In this document: positions 1 to 16,061 of the stretch, one piece after another
How positions within the stretch are numbered: position 1 is the first letter of the stretch
Layout of the letters: the number at the start of each line of letters is the position of its first letter
From: Ancylostoma caninum
Taxonomy: Eukaryota > Nematoda > Chromadorea > Rhabditida > Ancylostomatidae
Length of the DNA stretch: 64,000 nt
Direction: 5' to 3'
NCBI GenBank assembly: GCA_037903475.1
Contig: JBAJFG010000370.1
Location: 682,001 to 746,000 of the forward strand
The notes under the pieces: generated by a model
The model's database searches: none
What the model was told of the DNA's origin: nothing
What the model saw: only the letters and a program-made list of their open reading frames with translations
Program-made: the position numbers and the translations under genes

Positions 1-83
1 AAATAAACGATCGTTTCCGTTTCCAACCACTCTCTTTCCTCATGATAGCACTTGCTTTCGTTCCCATCTCCTTCCATTTTAAG

Positions 84-351
84 CCTGGGCAACTCGGCCA
101 TTCTGTGCAAATGTGCTAAACTCTTGGCAACGAAATCCGCTTTCTCTGTAGGAATTGACAAAATTGAACACAGCATCCATTTTCAATATAGCCCATAGCA
201 AAGCCTGTCAGAGCAAAATTTCCGTGAGTACTGCCTTTAAGGATAGTTCTCCGTTCTAATTATTTATCCTTGAAACAGATGACAACAACGAGCGAGTGGA
301 ATCGGTCTCTAGCGTCAGAAATGAAACTAACACAACTTTGACGTCCTCGAG
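84..351 (+). other. Possible 3' exons of an upstream gene
   Basis: Short open stretches here are bounded by splice-like signals. One begins after an AG at 82-83. Another begins after TTTCTCTGTAG near 152 and ends at a GTGAGT donor near 224. A third begins after ACAG at 278 and either stops at an in-frame TGA or ends at a GTGAGG donor at 352. The readings are mutually inconsistent in phase, so no single product can be assembled and none is recognised. This may be the tail of a + strand gene cut by the window edge, or chance. Confidence 0.2.
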
Positions 352-353
352 GT

Positions 354-910
354 GAGGACACGCGGTTGTTTGGCCACACAGGCTGGGTTACTTTTTCTCT
401 TAACCTGGACCAAGCCGCCTCGCTACTCAACGGCTCTGACTCCCTTTTCAGAGCTTGTCAAAAAAAACTCACTCTTTGCTCTCTCTTTCGATTCTGCTTT
501 ATGCCCGCCTGGGGCGCTCAAGGAACCATCGCTTCCTGCCCATCGCGTGGTCGCCTTGATCCTGGGGATCTCTGGACAGCTGGACCCCGATCAATTTGGT
601 GTCTTTGGTGAGTTCTTCGCTTGTTTCCTGTCATAGTTGTCTTCGACCGTAATACACTCTGCCCACAATCGACAGGCACCGTCGCCGCAGTCGCTAGCGA
701 GGGCGACGCAGGGTACTACACTCTACGTGGAGTATAGCGTCAACGTGGTTGTGAGAAGTAAGCCGGCCTTCCGTAGAAGGAAATGACGAGCCTTCCTGCC
801 TCTTTTCGAGCGGATCTCAACAAATTTCTGCCCCTTCAAAGGGATAAACTCTGAAGGCTCTTTTGTCAAATCGTTAATCGTTAACATTACCGCTAAAATG
901 GCAGTTGCGC
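354..910. other. Intergenic stretch, no gene seen
   Basis: Short overlapping open frames lie at 352-636, but without splice structure, a recognisable domain or consistent composition. I see no repeat structure here. Confidence 0.4.
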
Positions 911-1493
911 ATTAATGCATTAATTGCTACTATTTCACTTGTTCTGCCCCAAAACCTCAAAATCAAAATTCCTCTGAAACCCCCCTTGAGGGGTTATTTG
1001 ACATGCTGATCACGAATACCATATTCATTCTGTGCCGTAACCCCATTTGGGTAAGATTGTGGTAGGGTTAGGGTAAGTGAGGTATCTCACGGAATCACCT
1101 GAATTTTTGTCTAAGGGGATAATTTGCTATGCTGATCACAAATATTATACTCATTTAGTGCCGCAACCCCATTTGGGTAAGGTCAAGGTAGGGCTAAGCA
1201 AGTATTGTCCATATGAAAATCTCGAATTGCTTTCAACTTGCAAAATAAATGTGATATCCGTAATAAGCATGTCAAAAAACCCCCGTAAACAAAAATTCAG
1301 GTGATTCCGTGAGATGACTTACTTACCCTCACCCTGCCGTGACCCTACCCAAATGGGGTTACGGCACAAAATGAGTGTGATACTCGTGATCCGCATGTCA
1401 AATAACCCGCCTAGGCGGGGTTTCAGAGGGACTTTTGATTTTGAGATTTTGGGGCAGAACAAGTGGAATAGTGCCCATAAATTAATAGCAATT
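911..1493. mobile_element. Inverted-repeat MITE with long arms
   Basis: The outer about 170 bases at each end are imperfect reverse complements. Both arms, read inward, carry the words CACTTGTTCTGCCCCAAAA, GTTATTTGACATGC, GTAACCCCATTTGGGTA and TCACGGAATCACCTGAA. A further partial copy of the arm lies internally around 1113-1200 in the left-arm orientation. No coding capacity is seen. The target duplication is unclear, so the exact ends are uncertain. A degraded end of the same family lies near 56505-56570. Confidence 0.7.
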
Positions 1494-1847
1494 GGCCTGC
1501 AGCCCTGTTGGAAACTCCCAATCGCTACCCAGGGATGAGAAATCCTCCAAGTACTCGCACAGTCATTTAAAAGAAACCGCGACAGTAATCGCGTTCGAAG
1601 ACAGCCAGTCTCTGAAATCCACATCAGTGCAGCTATGCCGTCGTTGCATTCAAGCCCGTATTGTTGCGTAGTGTAATTACTCGTCATTTTGGCAGCGCGC
1701 CCAGAACGCGCTTTTGCGTACGCTCTGGTTTTCAACTGGATTTCTTCTTGTTCCACCTTTAATTATCTGGTGTTTACTAATTGTTTTTTTTTCAACCTTT
1801 ATCTCGTTTGCTATTCACGGCTTGAGACTGCTTGTGTAGATGTTGAA
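1494..1847. other. 5' flank of sel-1
   Basis: This is non-coding DNA between the MITE and the sel-1 start. The - strand open frame across it runs into the MITE and shows no domain. It presumably holds the sel-1 promoter, but no core element could be picked out. Confidence 0.4.
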
Positions 1848-1853
1848 TTTCAG
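1848..1853 (+). promoter_or_regulatory. Probable SL trans-splice acceptor of sel-1
   Basis: A perfect TTTCAG lies two bases before the sel-1 ATG at 1856. An acceptor this close to the start, with no recognised upstream coding exon, is the usual layout of a spliced-leader addition site in nematodes. A conventional 5' UTR intron is the alternative. Confidence 0.65.
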
Positions 1854-1855
1854 GA

Positions 1856-7017
<5,162 letters not shown>

Positions 7018-7786
7018 ACTGGTTGATAGAGTGATTCTTGCCTTATTGTGGGTATGCCATTTCAATCTTCTTTCATTCCGCCTTAGTAGTGATAAACTTG
7101 TGCTCGTAGCTTTTTAGAAAGCATTACCTAATTGTAATTACATTGAGATTGAAGAAATGTCCAGAGCATAGGCGTTGTTGTACAAGGTATGTGATTGTTA
7201 TTTTTCCTCTGCACGTGTTCATTCATTATAATATTCGAAAAAAAAAAGAGAAGAAAGAAAACAAAATCACAGACTTGTTAACTCCGCCCAGCGATCGTAC
7301 TGCCGCTTTGTGGTAGTAATTCAACAGAGCTTCACTTTGAATCTAAGGAGCCTGCTCTTTGAGAATGCATCCACAGGGACTGTTTTAAATATTTATTGTT
7401 CCTTTATCAGCTCTACGGTAACTGTTCCATAATGGTGTTCAAGTAGTCATCTTCCATGTTTTCCTCGTTTTGTTTTCTTTTCTACCTACCATCTAATAAC
7501 GGACTTTTATTTATCGTAATACTTCTCTGATAAGCAGCTGTGATATTCGAATTATTCGACTTGTAATTGGTGGTTTTTAAACACCTGTTCCGAATTTCTG
7601 AAATACGTCTTTTTACGGTTATGGTTGATGTTTATGCTTGTTGATAGCGTGTGGTATTTACTTGTAATGAATTACTGAAGTCCCTTGCTGTGAAGAATTC
7701 CATCGTATCGTTGCCATACGAACTGTACATTTCCAATGTCATGTTTGCTTATTCCATATTTCGTCTTCGATTACTTTTGAGTATTA
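7018..7786. other. 3' flank of sel-1
   Basis: No gene is seen. There is no AATAAA close to the stop codon. A common nematode variant, AATGAA, lies at 7666-7671. An A-rich run near 7240 interrupts otherwise T-rich non-coding sequence. The poly(A) site is not determined. Confidence 0.4.
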
Positions 7787-9062
7787 TTAGGTTGGTGCAA
7801 AAATAATGCGCGTTTTTCGCTGCTTCATCTTCGGTGCAGAAAACTTCCTGTGTTTCTTATCATCGGCTTGAGAAATTGCACATGGTTTTGTAGCAAATTT
7901 CATGGCCTTTTCAAATATCTTATGCATTTTGAGCGAAGTTCATGTTTTTGAAGAATTTTTATTTGTGGAACGAAAGTTGTCAAAACAAGTTTTTTGCCAA
8001 ACTCACTTCAGCGAGCTAAAACTCGCCGACATCGCAGCAGGAATCGCTCAGATTACCACCATAGTTTTGGCGAAGGGAGTGTGGGCAAGTGCATTCCGCC
8101 GAGCTGCTCCCGGATTTTTCGGCTTGATGTGCCTTGCTTCGAAAGTAAGGAATGTCGCATAGGTCTTCCTGGGGTTTGCGACCCCCAACTGATGACAATT
8201 GTCAAAGAGCACCCATCCAAAACAACATATTCGGTTTCGCAGAAGCTCGCCGGTGATTGTTGTCAGATCATCCCTCCCTTCAGTGAAAACGGGAGGATGA
8301 AAAAGCTCGACGAAACGATGTCGCGTATACTGAACGTGTAGCACATTGATCCTCGGTGAGAGGTGTGCTTCGCACCTTTGTAGTGAAAAAATTGCGACCA
8401 AACAGTCGGTCGCTTAGTGATTGAATATGAAGTATAGACCCTCTTCGACAAAATAAGGTGCCTTGCTCAACAGTTGGACGAGGAACGTGCACCGAAATAC
8501 TCCCAGAAACCAAAGCAACACCAAAATAAGGTCACGGCGAATTTGTGGTGACCTGCTGCAAAAAATGCTCACTGCAGCTCATTCGTTCTTTCTAATCTGG
8601 TAAGTGGTTTCAGGACGTAAATGAAATAAATTAGAAACTTCACTGTGTGGCCCCAGCATTGCTCAATAAAATAGATTCTTCACTCCTACACGGCACCGTC
8701 CAGGCACACCCTGCACGACAGATTCTTCACAGGTTGGAGCAATTGAGCTAGGAAGCTCGGACTCCTATATCATAATCAGCTAACTTCTCGCTCACCGACC
8801 ACCACTTCCCCGAGATCCTGGACGACTTCTTCCTGGAGAATTTTCTCGAAGACTAAGGTGATACCAAAACTGCCCTCTGGAAGTTAGTCGATGCTAGAAG
8901 GTCCTATCAGAAATGCACGGTAGTCGGAGAACATCTATCTTATTGCTGGAGATTTGCGGATTACAATAGTTCTAAGCCTTTTGAAAAAGATCAATTTTGA
9001 AAGGAGTTATGAGGTTCGGAATCAGAGGCATGAAAACGCGCATTATTTTTGCACCAACCTAA
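7787..9062. mobile_element. mariner transposon, inactive
   Basis: About 30-base terminal inverted repeats begin TTAGGTTGGTGCAAAAATAA at 7787 and end with the reverse complement at 9062. Both ends are flanked by TA (7785-7786 and 9063-9064), the mariner target duplication. The length of 1276 bases is normal for a full-length mariner. The transposase inside is broken (see the separate entry), so the copy is not autonomous. Confidence 0.92.
7994..8960 (+). pseudogene. mariner transposase remnant
   Basis: Pieces of a mariner transposase occur in shifting + frames. They include SFGEGSV, then VCDPQLMTIVKEHPSKTTYS (the DNA-binding region linker), MKKLDE, TRNVHRNTPRNQ (downstream of the first catalytic Asp region) and late segments resembling the proline-rich block after the second catalytic Asp. 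Several frameshifts and stops separate them. No intact catalytic triad can be read. The gene is dead. Confidence 0.75.
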
Positions 9063-9509
9063 TATTTTATAGAAGATGGCGTCACTGTTGCCGTTCACAC
9101 AAATTCGCAGTAATACTGTGAATTTCTTTATGAGACGTGAGTGTTTTTTACCGCTATTTTCTCCATATATTATTTTTTTTGAAGTCTCTTCGAATTCAGC
9201 TGAGAACCTAGCTCATCCTCAGGGTCAAGCGTAGTGTTGGTAAATATTCGATTCCGAAGCGACCCCCCCCCTCTTGCAGACGGGAAAATGTGGCCCCCTC
9301 CCAAAACTTTTGATTTTTTAAACTTTTTCAGTCATTGTATTTCAACAACTTCCAAAATTATTGAAAGATATTTTTTGAATTAAATTAATTTTCAAAATTA
9401 ATTTTTCCTTTTTCAATTTTTAATTTTTATTTTTGAAATCTAAGCTTTATCAATGAAACAACCAGATAGATGTCGCACATGTCCATGTCGCACATCTACA
9501 CACTTATTG

Positions 9510-9592
9510 TAAGCAACGGGAGTGACGCAGAAGTCGTAGCCATGTTCAAACAGGTCCAGGGTTCGATCTCCGCCGGAGACTACTTTTTGCAA
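9510..9592 (+). other. tRNA-like module inside the hAT element (left)
   Basis: A B-box-like GGTTCGATCTCC at 9559 follows an A-box-like TAAGCAACGGGAG by about 45 bases. It ends in GGAGACTAC directly before TTTTT, a Pol III-type terminator. Base pairing of the T arm and acceptor is poor, so this is not a functional tRNA gene. Confidence 0.4.
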
Positions 9593-10574
9593 AATGAAGA
9601 AATGTTTATGAAGCAGTCGAAAGTCAAGTTTCTATGTGTATGAGCAATACAAATTGTGAGGACATTTTTTTAAGCTGTGAAAGTTGCGTGTGAGTGCTGT
9701 CCTTTCACTCAGAATTAGAATCGTACACGTGCAGATGTAAGGTTATTTGTCACGAATTTTAAAAGGGTTGGCATCTGACCTGGGAAAATGGCTTGAGTCG
9801 TTCTGCTATCAGAAAGATTTGCGCTTTCTGAAGCACATCTTCTTACTTTAAGAAATTTGGTTTATTACAGTTAAATTTGGGTGGAAATTCGTTGGTAAAA
9901 AGCTGAGAAAATTGTCATTTTTACCAACGGTTTACCATCGGTTTACCAACATAATAAAACTCCTCCTAGGTAACTTTGAGAGCTGAAATTTTATGTAAAC
10001 ATAGAGATTGACTTCCTCTTTCAGAATCATTTTCAAGGTATTGTCAGCTTTAAAATATTCGCTGAAAAAAAGCCATGGAAGAAAAACCTGATTTTTGGCA
10101 AGTTTAAGATTGCGGTGTCAATCTGAGGCAAATAACTTCATGGTTGCTTCGTATGAGGGAGCAGCTTCAACGCATTATAATAGAGGAAGAATTGCTCTTT
10201 CTTATGCATAGGGTCGCTTTATACACTATCTTCTGATTTTGTCAGTAATTGAGTGTCAACACACATCAAATTTAACAAATTTTGCGGTCATGTCTTATGT
10301 GGTTTTATCGCTATAAAAGAATTTCCAATGAACGAGAAGCCGTGGAATTTTGCATCCTCATAAGTTTTGATTCTGGGGAACCGCTTTCATAGCTCTGGAG
10401 CACCATGTGATGTGCAGAGGTCATAGGACACCATACACGGAATTGCATTTTGAGCTACATATTCACTGGGCCCTAGGAGTCGATTTACAACCAAATAAAA
10501 CGTCCAAAAGTAAGAAGAAAGTGGTAACCGTCGATTTTACACTAGTGACTAAAAGAAAAAGAGCATATTGAAGT

Positions 10575-10655
10575 GTTTGCAATACTAACATCCTCGCGAG
10601 GAATCGAACTTGGATCTCGGTGATGAAAAACAAACTTCCCTACCTTGCTGTTATC
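10575..10655 (-). other. tRNA-like module inside the hAT element (right, inverted)
   Basis: Read on the - strand this resembles the left module: a GATCCAAGTTCGATTCC B-box region (10609-10601), then GAGGATGTTAGTATTGCAAA against GAGACTACTTTTTGCAAAA at the left. The two form subterminal inverted repeats of the hAT element. Confidence 0.4.
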
Positions 10656-10745
10656 ATACTACCCTCTTCAGGCGACCCCTCCCTGCTCCCCTGGAGGCGA
10701 CCCCCCTTGGTAAATTACCACCGTACGCTTGACCCTGCTCATCCT

Positions 10746-12203
10746 TGACAATTCATCGGTTTGAAAAGTTTTCTTCTGAGGTTGGGTTGTGGTATCTTCT
10801 ATTGTATGCTCGTTCCATAGAACTGTACTATTTCCGCAATTAGCTATGCAGAATCACGAGAAATCATCTCCGTCCGTCTCCAAAGACGTTGCTGCATCCA
10901 TTCAACCCTAAACGCCTCACACGCCTGGTACTTATTCGATCCACAGTTTTCGTCCTTTGATTTCCTTTCCCTGCAGTGACTCTTGTACTCCTCTCTTCTT
11001 CTTTTTGTTCTCACGATTTTCGGGCATCTTTATCCCATTAAATCAACTGACTTCACTTCTACATTTTTATCTCCTGTTCTTTTGGGTTTGTCCCATTGGC
11101 AAAAGAGATAGTAGCGATCCATGGAAAATGAGACAGATTCGCATGGGATTTCTACTTTGCATTACAGCCCTTCATTTATTTCACTTTTTGTTACCTTTTT
11201 CGATCACGAAAGGACTCTGAATCACATAAAAAGGCTGAAGATGTCCAATATCCCCCTAATTTCCATTATCATTCACCTACTGATCTAGGCTTGGTGTTCA
11301 GATAATGTGTTTTCTTCTTTTGCGAACCAGACACTCAGGTAAAATGTTTGATTGGCATGATATTTGGATGAAACCGTAGTTTTCCATACCATAGCAGTCG
11401 ACCACTGGGTAATATTTGTGACCGGTAGGGATAAACGTTTTCAAGCACCGTCAATTTTTCAACATTGCTTTAGTCTTTCGCTCACCAAATGCTCTCTTGT
11501 GATCTTTAGATTGCTGTTAGATAGATCAGTGATCTATAGTCTATAGTTGATTGGAAGTTTATACCTTCTACTAGTGGCCCCGTAAGCCACGTTATTGTGC
11601 TACTTTCCGTAGTGTGACAGAATTGACCCGGTGTGGTTTTTCGTGCGCGCCAACAGGTTGTGTGAGATTCGCACCCTCAACTCGAGCTACACTATCTCAC
11701 AACTGTATATGTATATCTACATATAACATTATTCAGTCGAAAAAGAGCACATAGCGTAGCGAATGAGAGAAGATAGCTCATAGAATCCGTGAATCAATTT
11801 GTTTTGTTGTTTCTATCTCTGTCTTTCGCGAACAGCGAGCACACCAAGGACTGCGTGAAATACAGAACACAACTGCTTTTGTATTGTACAAACCACTCGG
11901 TCAATAACTCAGTAAGCCAATCATACAAACACACCCTCAGCATTACCACTGTATGTGACTATCCCATCCTTCTAGTTCAAACCAAACTTATTCTAAGAAC
12001 TTTATACTTTCCCAAAGTTTTGAACAAAAACTGAAAATAAATTATTGTGAAAAGAGAATAAGCATCACGACCGCCTATTTCCACCAGTCTTCTTTGTCAT
12101 TACTCACTGATATTCACCGACACGACGTGGCTCATTTATACTAAACCAAAAAAGTTCTAGGTGATGATTAAGAAAGTGATCAATACTCAAATCCACGTGG
12201 CCT
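10746..12203. other. Intergenic stretch, no gene seen
   Basis: T-rich DNA. Open frames at 10957-11220 and 11789-12034 are low-complexity and lack recognisable domains or splice structure. Confidence 0.4.
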
Positions 12204-14346
12204 AGGGAAGGGAGATGATCAACAGGGTTGATGGGATAAATGAGTAGGAGCATAAGTTATTGGTTATTTTTCGCTTAAGCTCAGGAAACGAAGATGATTC
12301 ATGAGATTGGTGGGAGGTGATCCACGGTGTTGGCGGAATACATGGGATGGGTGCGTAAATTACTTTCTAGACTTTTGTCTAAGTTTCTTGGAAGGGAGGC
12401 AATCCACGGGGTTGGCGGGATACATGGGGTGGGTGCGTAAATTATTATCTAGGCTTGTGCCTGAGTTTCTGGAAAGGGAGGTGGTCCACGGGGTTGGCGG
12501 GATACATGAGGTGGGTGCGCAAATTACTTTCTAGACTTCTGTCTGAGTTTCTTGGAAGGGAGGCAATCCACGGGGTTGGCGGGATACATGGGGTGGGTGC
12601 GTAAATTATTATCTAGGCTTGTGCCTGAGTTTCTGGAAAGGGAGGTGGTCCACGGGGTTGGCGGGATACATGAGGTGGGTGCGCAAATTACTTTCTAGAC
12701 TTCTGTCTGAGTTTCTTGGAAGGGAGGCAATCCACGGGGTTGGCGGGATACATGGGGTGGGTGCGTAAATTATTATCTAGGCTTTTGCCTGAGTTTCTGG
12801 AAAGGGAGGTGGTCCACGGGGTTGGCGGGATACATGAGGTGGGTGCGCAACTTATTTTGTAGACTTTTGCCTGAGTTTCTAGTAGTGGAGGTGGTCCACG
12901 GGGTTGGCGGGATACATGAGGTGGGTGCGCAAATTACTTTCTAGACTTCTGTCTGAGTTTCTTGGAAGGGAGGCAATCCACGGGGTTGGCGGGATACATG
13001 GGGTGGGTGCGTAAATTATTGTCTAGGCTTTTGCCTGAGTTTCTGGAAAGGGAGGTGGTCCACGGGGTTGGCGGGATACATGAGGTGGGTGCGCAACTTA
13101 TTTTGTAGACTTTTGCCTGAGTTTCTAGTAGTGGAGGTGGTCCACGGGGTTGGCGGGATACATGAGGTGGGTGCGCAACTTATTTTGTAGACTTTTGCCT
13201 GAGTTTCTAGTAGTGGAGGTGGTCCACGGGGTTGGCGGGATACATGAGGTGGGTGCGCAACTTATTTTGTAGACTTTTGCCTGAGTTTCTAGTAGTGGAG
13301 GTGGTCCACGGGGTTGGCGAGAAACATTGGGTGGGTGCGCAAGTTACTGTCCAAGTTTTTGCCTAAGCTTCTGGAAAGGGGGGTAATCTACGGGGTTGCC
13401 GAGATACATGAGGTGGTGCGCAAGTTATTTTCTAGACTTTTGCCTGAGTTTCTTGGAAGGGAGGCAATCCACGGGGTTGGCGGAATACATGGGATGGGTG
13501 CGTAAATTATTGTCCAGGGTTTTCTTTGAGTTTCTGGAAAGGGAAGTAATCCACGGGCTTGGCGGGATACATGAAGTGGGTGCGCAAATTACTTTCTAGG
13601 CTTTTGTCTGAGTTTCTTGGAAGGGAGGCAATCCACGGGGTTGGCGGAATACATGGGGTGGGTGCGCAAGTTACTTTCTAGACTTTTGTCTGAGTTTTTT
13701 GGAAGGGAGGCAATCCACGGGGTTGGCGGGATGCATGAGGTGGGTGCGCAAGTTATTTTCTAGACTTTTGCCTGAGTTTCTTGGAAGGGAGGCAATCCAC
13801 GGGATTGGCGGAATACATGGGATGGGTGCGTAAATTATTGTCCAGGCTTTTGTTTGAGTTTCTGGAAAGGGAAGTAATCCACGGGCTTGGCGGGATACAT
13901 GAGGTGGGTGCGCAACTTATTTTGTAGACTTTTGCCTGAGTTTCTTGGAAGGGAGGCAATCCACGGGGTTGGCGGGATACATGGGGTGGGTGCGTAAATT
14001 ATTGTCCAGGCTTTTGTTTGAGTTTCCGGAAAGAGAAGTAATCCACGGGCTTGGCGGGATACATGAGGTGGGTGCGCAACTTATTTTGTAGACTTTTGCC
14101 TGAGTTTCTTGGGAGGCAATCCACGGGGTTGGCGGGATACATGGGGTGGGTGCGTAAATTATTATCTAGGCTTTTGCCTGAGTTTCTGGAAAGGGAGGTG
14201 GTCCACGGGGTTGGCGGGATACATGAGGTGGGTGCGCAATTTATTGTCCAGGCTTTTGTTTGAGTTTCTAGTAAGCGAGGTGGTCCACGGGGTTGATGAG
14301 ACACATAAGGTGGGTGCGCAAGTTATTGTCTAGGCTTTTGCGCGAG
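12204..14346. repeat. 82-bp minisatellite array
   Basis: About 26 tandem units share the core TCCACGGGGTTGGCGGGATA followed by CATGAGGTGGGTGCGCAA. Spacing is 82 bases where measured (13141, 13223, 13305). Two main variants alternate in places: GTAAATTATTATCTAGGCT and GCAAATTACTTTCTAGACT, giving a 164-bp higher-order unit. A third variant has AACTTATTTTGTAGAC. Edge units at 12204-12300 and after 14280 are degenerate. Because 82 is not a multiple of 3, open frames across the array are shadows. Confidence 0.95.
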
Positions 14347-14611
14347 ATGGTAACCCCGTGAGTTCCTTGGCTCAAAGTTTCACCGCATTCTATCAGTGTT
14401 GGTATTAGAGTTCGAGTAGAGTGTCTGCAAACAAACCTAATTAACCACTTCATTCAGTCTTAACACCTGTCTGAATAGAAGTAATCCTTAGATTTTGAGA
14501 AACTCAAACTAAACAGTGGCAAACAGCGTGTCGAGGAGTCACAAAATGCCAAAATTGACTGGTGGAAATTTTTGAAGACCACGACCTTCTTTTCGTTGAC
14601 GATCAATGAAC

Positions 14612-15850
14612 ACGTGTTGCCTTTTGCCCGAAGCCAACGCCGCCTTACCACTGAGCCAGCCAGCCGGACTCACGGGAAAATCCCGGCCAACAGACCTCGC
14701 CAATTCACTACTGGCCCAGTTGAACTCAAGGTAAAGTTCCGACCAATGGACCAGTGCGCCCCTTCACCTAAAACCAGCGCTACTTTACCACAAGCCCAGT
14801 CAAACCCATGGAAAAATACCGCGCGGTGGACAAGTGTGCCCCTTTACCTGGGACCGGCGCGGCACGTGTGCCCCTTCACCTGAGATGGGCGCAACTTTGC
14901 TGCTGACAGCGTAGCAGTCAAAGGAAAATCTTGACCAGCGGACCCGTGTGCCCCTTAGCTTGAGACCAGCACCTATTTACCACTGGCCCAATGGAACCCA
15001 AGGCAAAGTCCTGACCAACGGACCCGTGTGCCCCTTTACCTGAGACCGGCGCCTATTTACCACTGGCGGGAAAATTCTGACCAACGGACCCGTGTGCCCC
15101 TTTACCTGAGACCGGCGCCTGTTTACCATTGGTCCAGTCGAACCCAAGGGAAAGTGGTGACCAACGACCCATGTGCCCCTTTACCAGAGACCAGCACCTG
15201 TTTGCCACTGGCGGGAAAATTCTGACCAACGGACCCGTGCTCCTTTACCTGAGACCAGCAACTGTTTACCACTGGCCCAATGGAACCCAAGGCAAAGTCC
15301 TGACCAACGGACCCGTGTGCCCCTTTACCTGAGGTTGGCGCCTGTTTACCATTGGCCCAGTCGAACCCAAGGGAAAGAGCTGAGCAACGACCCGTGTGCC
15401 CCTTTACCTGAGACCAGCACCTGTTTACCATTGGCCCAGTCGAACCCAAGGGAAGTGCTGACCAAAGACCTGTGTGCCCCTTTACCTGAGACCGGCGCCT
15501 GTTTACCATTGGCCCAGTCGAACCCAAGGGAAGTGCTGACCAAAGACCCGCGTGCCCCTTTACCAGAGTCCAGCACCTGTTTACCACTTACGGGAAAATT
15601 CTGGCCAACGACCCACGTGCCCCTTAGCCAGAAACCAGCACCTGCTTACCACTGGCGGGAAAATTCTGACCAACGGACCCGTGCTCCTTTACCTGAGACC
15701 AGCAACTATTTACCACTGGCCCAATGGAACCCAAGGCAAAGTCGTGACCAACGGACCCGTGTGCCTCTTTACCTGAGACCGGCGCATGTTTACCACTGGC
15801 CCAGTCAAAATCAAGGAAAAACCCCAACCGATGGGAACAGCGCTACCACT
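14612..15850. repeat. 78-bp minisatellite array
   Basis: Tandem units carry CCTTTACCTGAGACC, GTTTACCACTGGCCCA, GAACCCAAGG and GACCAACGGACCCGTGTG. Spacing is 78 bases at 15403-15481, with shorter units of about 60-65 bases that lack the CCCAGTCGAACCCAAGG block. Because 78 is divisible by 3, a 249-codon frame stays open across units at 15173-15922 and encodes a 26-residue peptide repeat. I do not regard it as a gene. The first unit, on the - strand, resembles a tRNA A box (TGGCTCAGTGGTAAGGCG). Confidence 0.92.
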
Positions 15851-16061
15851 TCGTTCCAAAACCATGTCAGGAAACAAAGCCATGTGCTAGGATTTTGTTG
15901 TAACGTTAATCGACATTATTAGGATTATTGGGCTCCAAATCGGATTTGCAGGGAGCCCCCTCACCCCTGAGAATGGCTTGCTGGATTAAAAAAAATCTTA
16001 TATCTGTTTGATTCTTTCAATCCAGTTGTTTAGTTTCACCATTATTTTTTGAATTTTTATT

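Larger units (their letters stand above)
9220..10737. mobile_element. hAT-like non-autonomous DNA transposon
   Basis: The element begins CAGGGTCAAGCGTA and ends with the reverse complement CGCTTGACCCTG. It is flanked by the same 8 bases, CTCATCCT, at 9212-9219 and 10738-10745. Terminal CAGGG and an 8-bp duplication are hAT hallmarks. GGTGGTAA-type and C-run blocks continue the terminal similarity inward. No transposase is readable in 1.5 kb, so mobilisation would depend on an element elsewhere. The perfect target duplication argues for a fairly young insertion. Confidence 0.85.

Noticed and set aside
9510..9592. Functional tRNA gene
   Set aside because: The T-arm and acceptor stem do not pair, and the module is part of a transposon inverted repeat.
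12301..14333. Several 60-100-codon frames on both strands
   Set aside because: All lie in the 82-bp minisatellite, change frame with each unit and show no domain.
15173..15922. 249-codon + strand ORF with 26-residue repeats
   Set aside because: It is explained by a 78-bp unit length divisible by three. There is no signal peptide, domain or splice context, and the array has shorter units that would shift register elsewhere.
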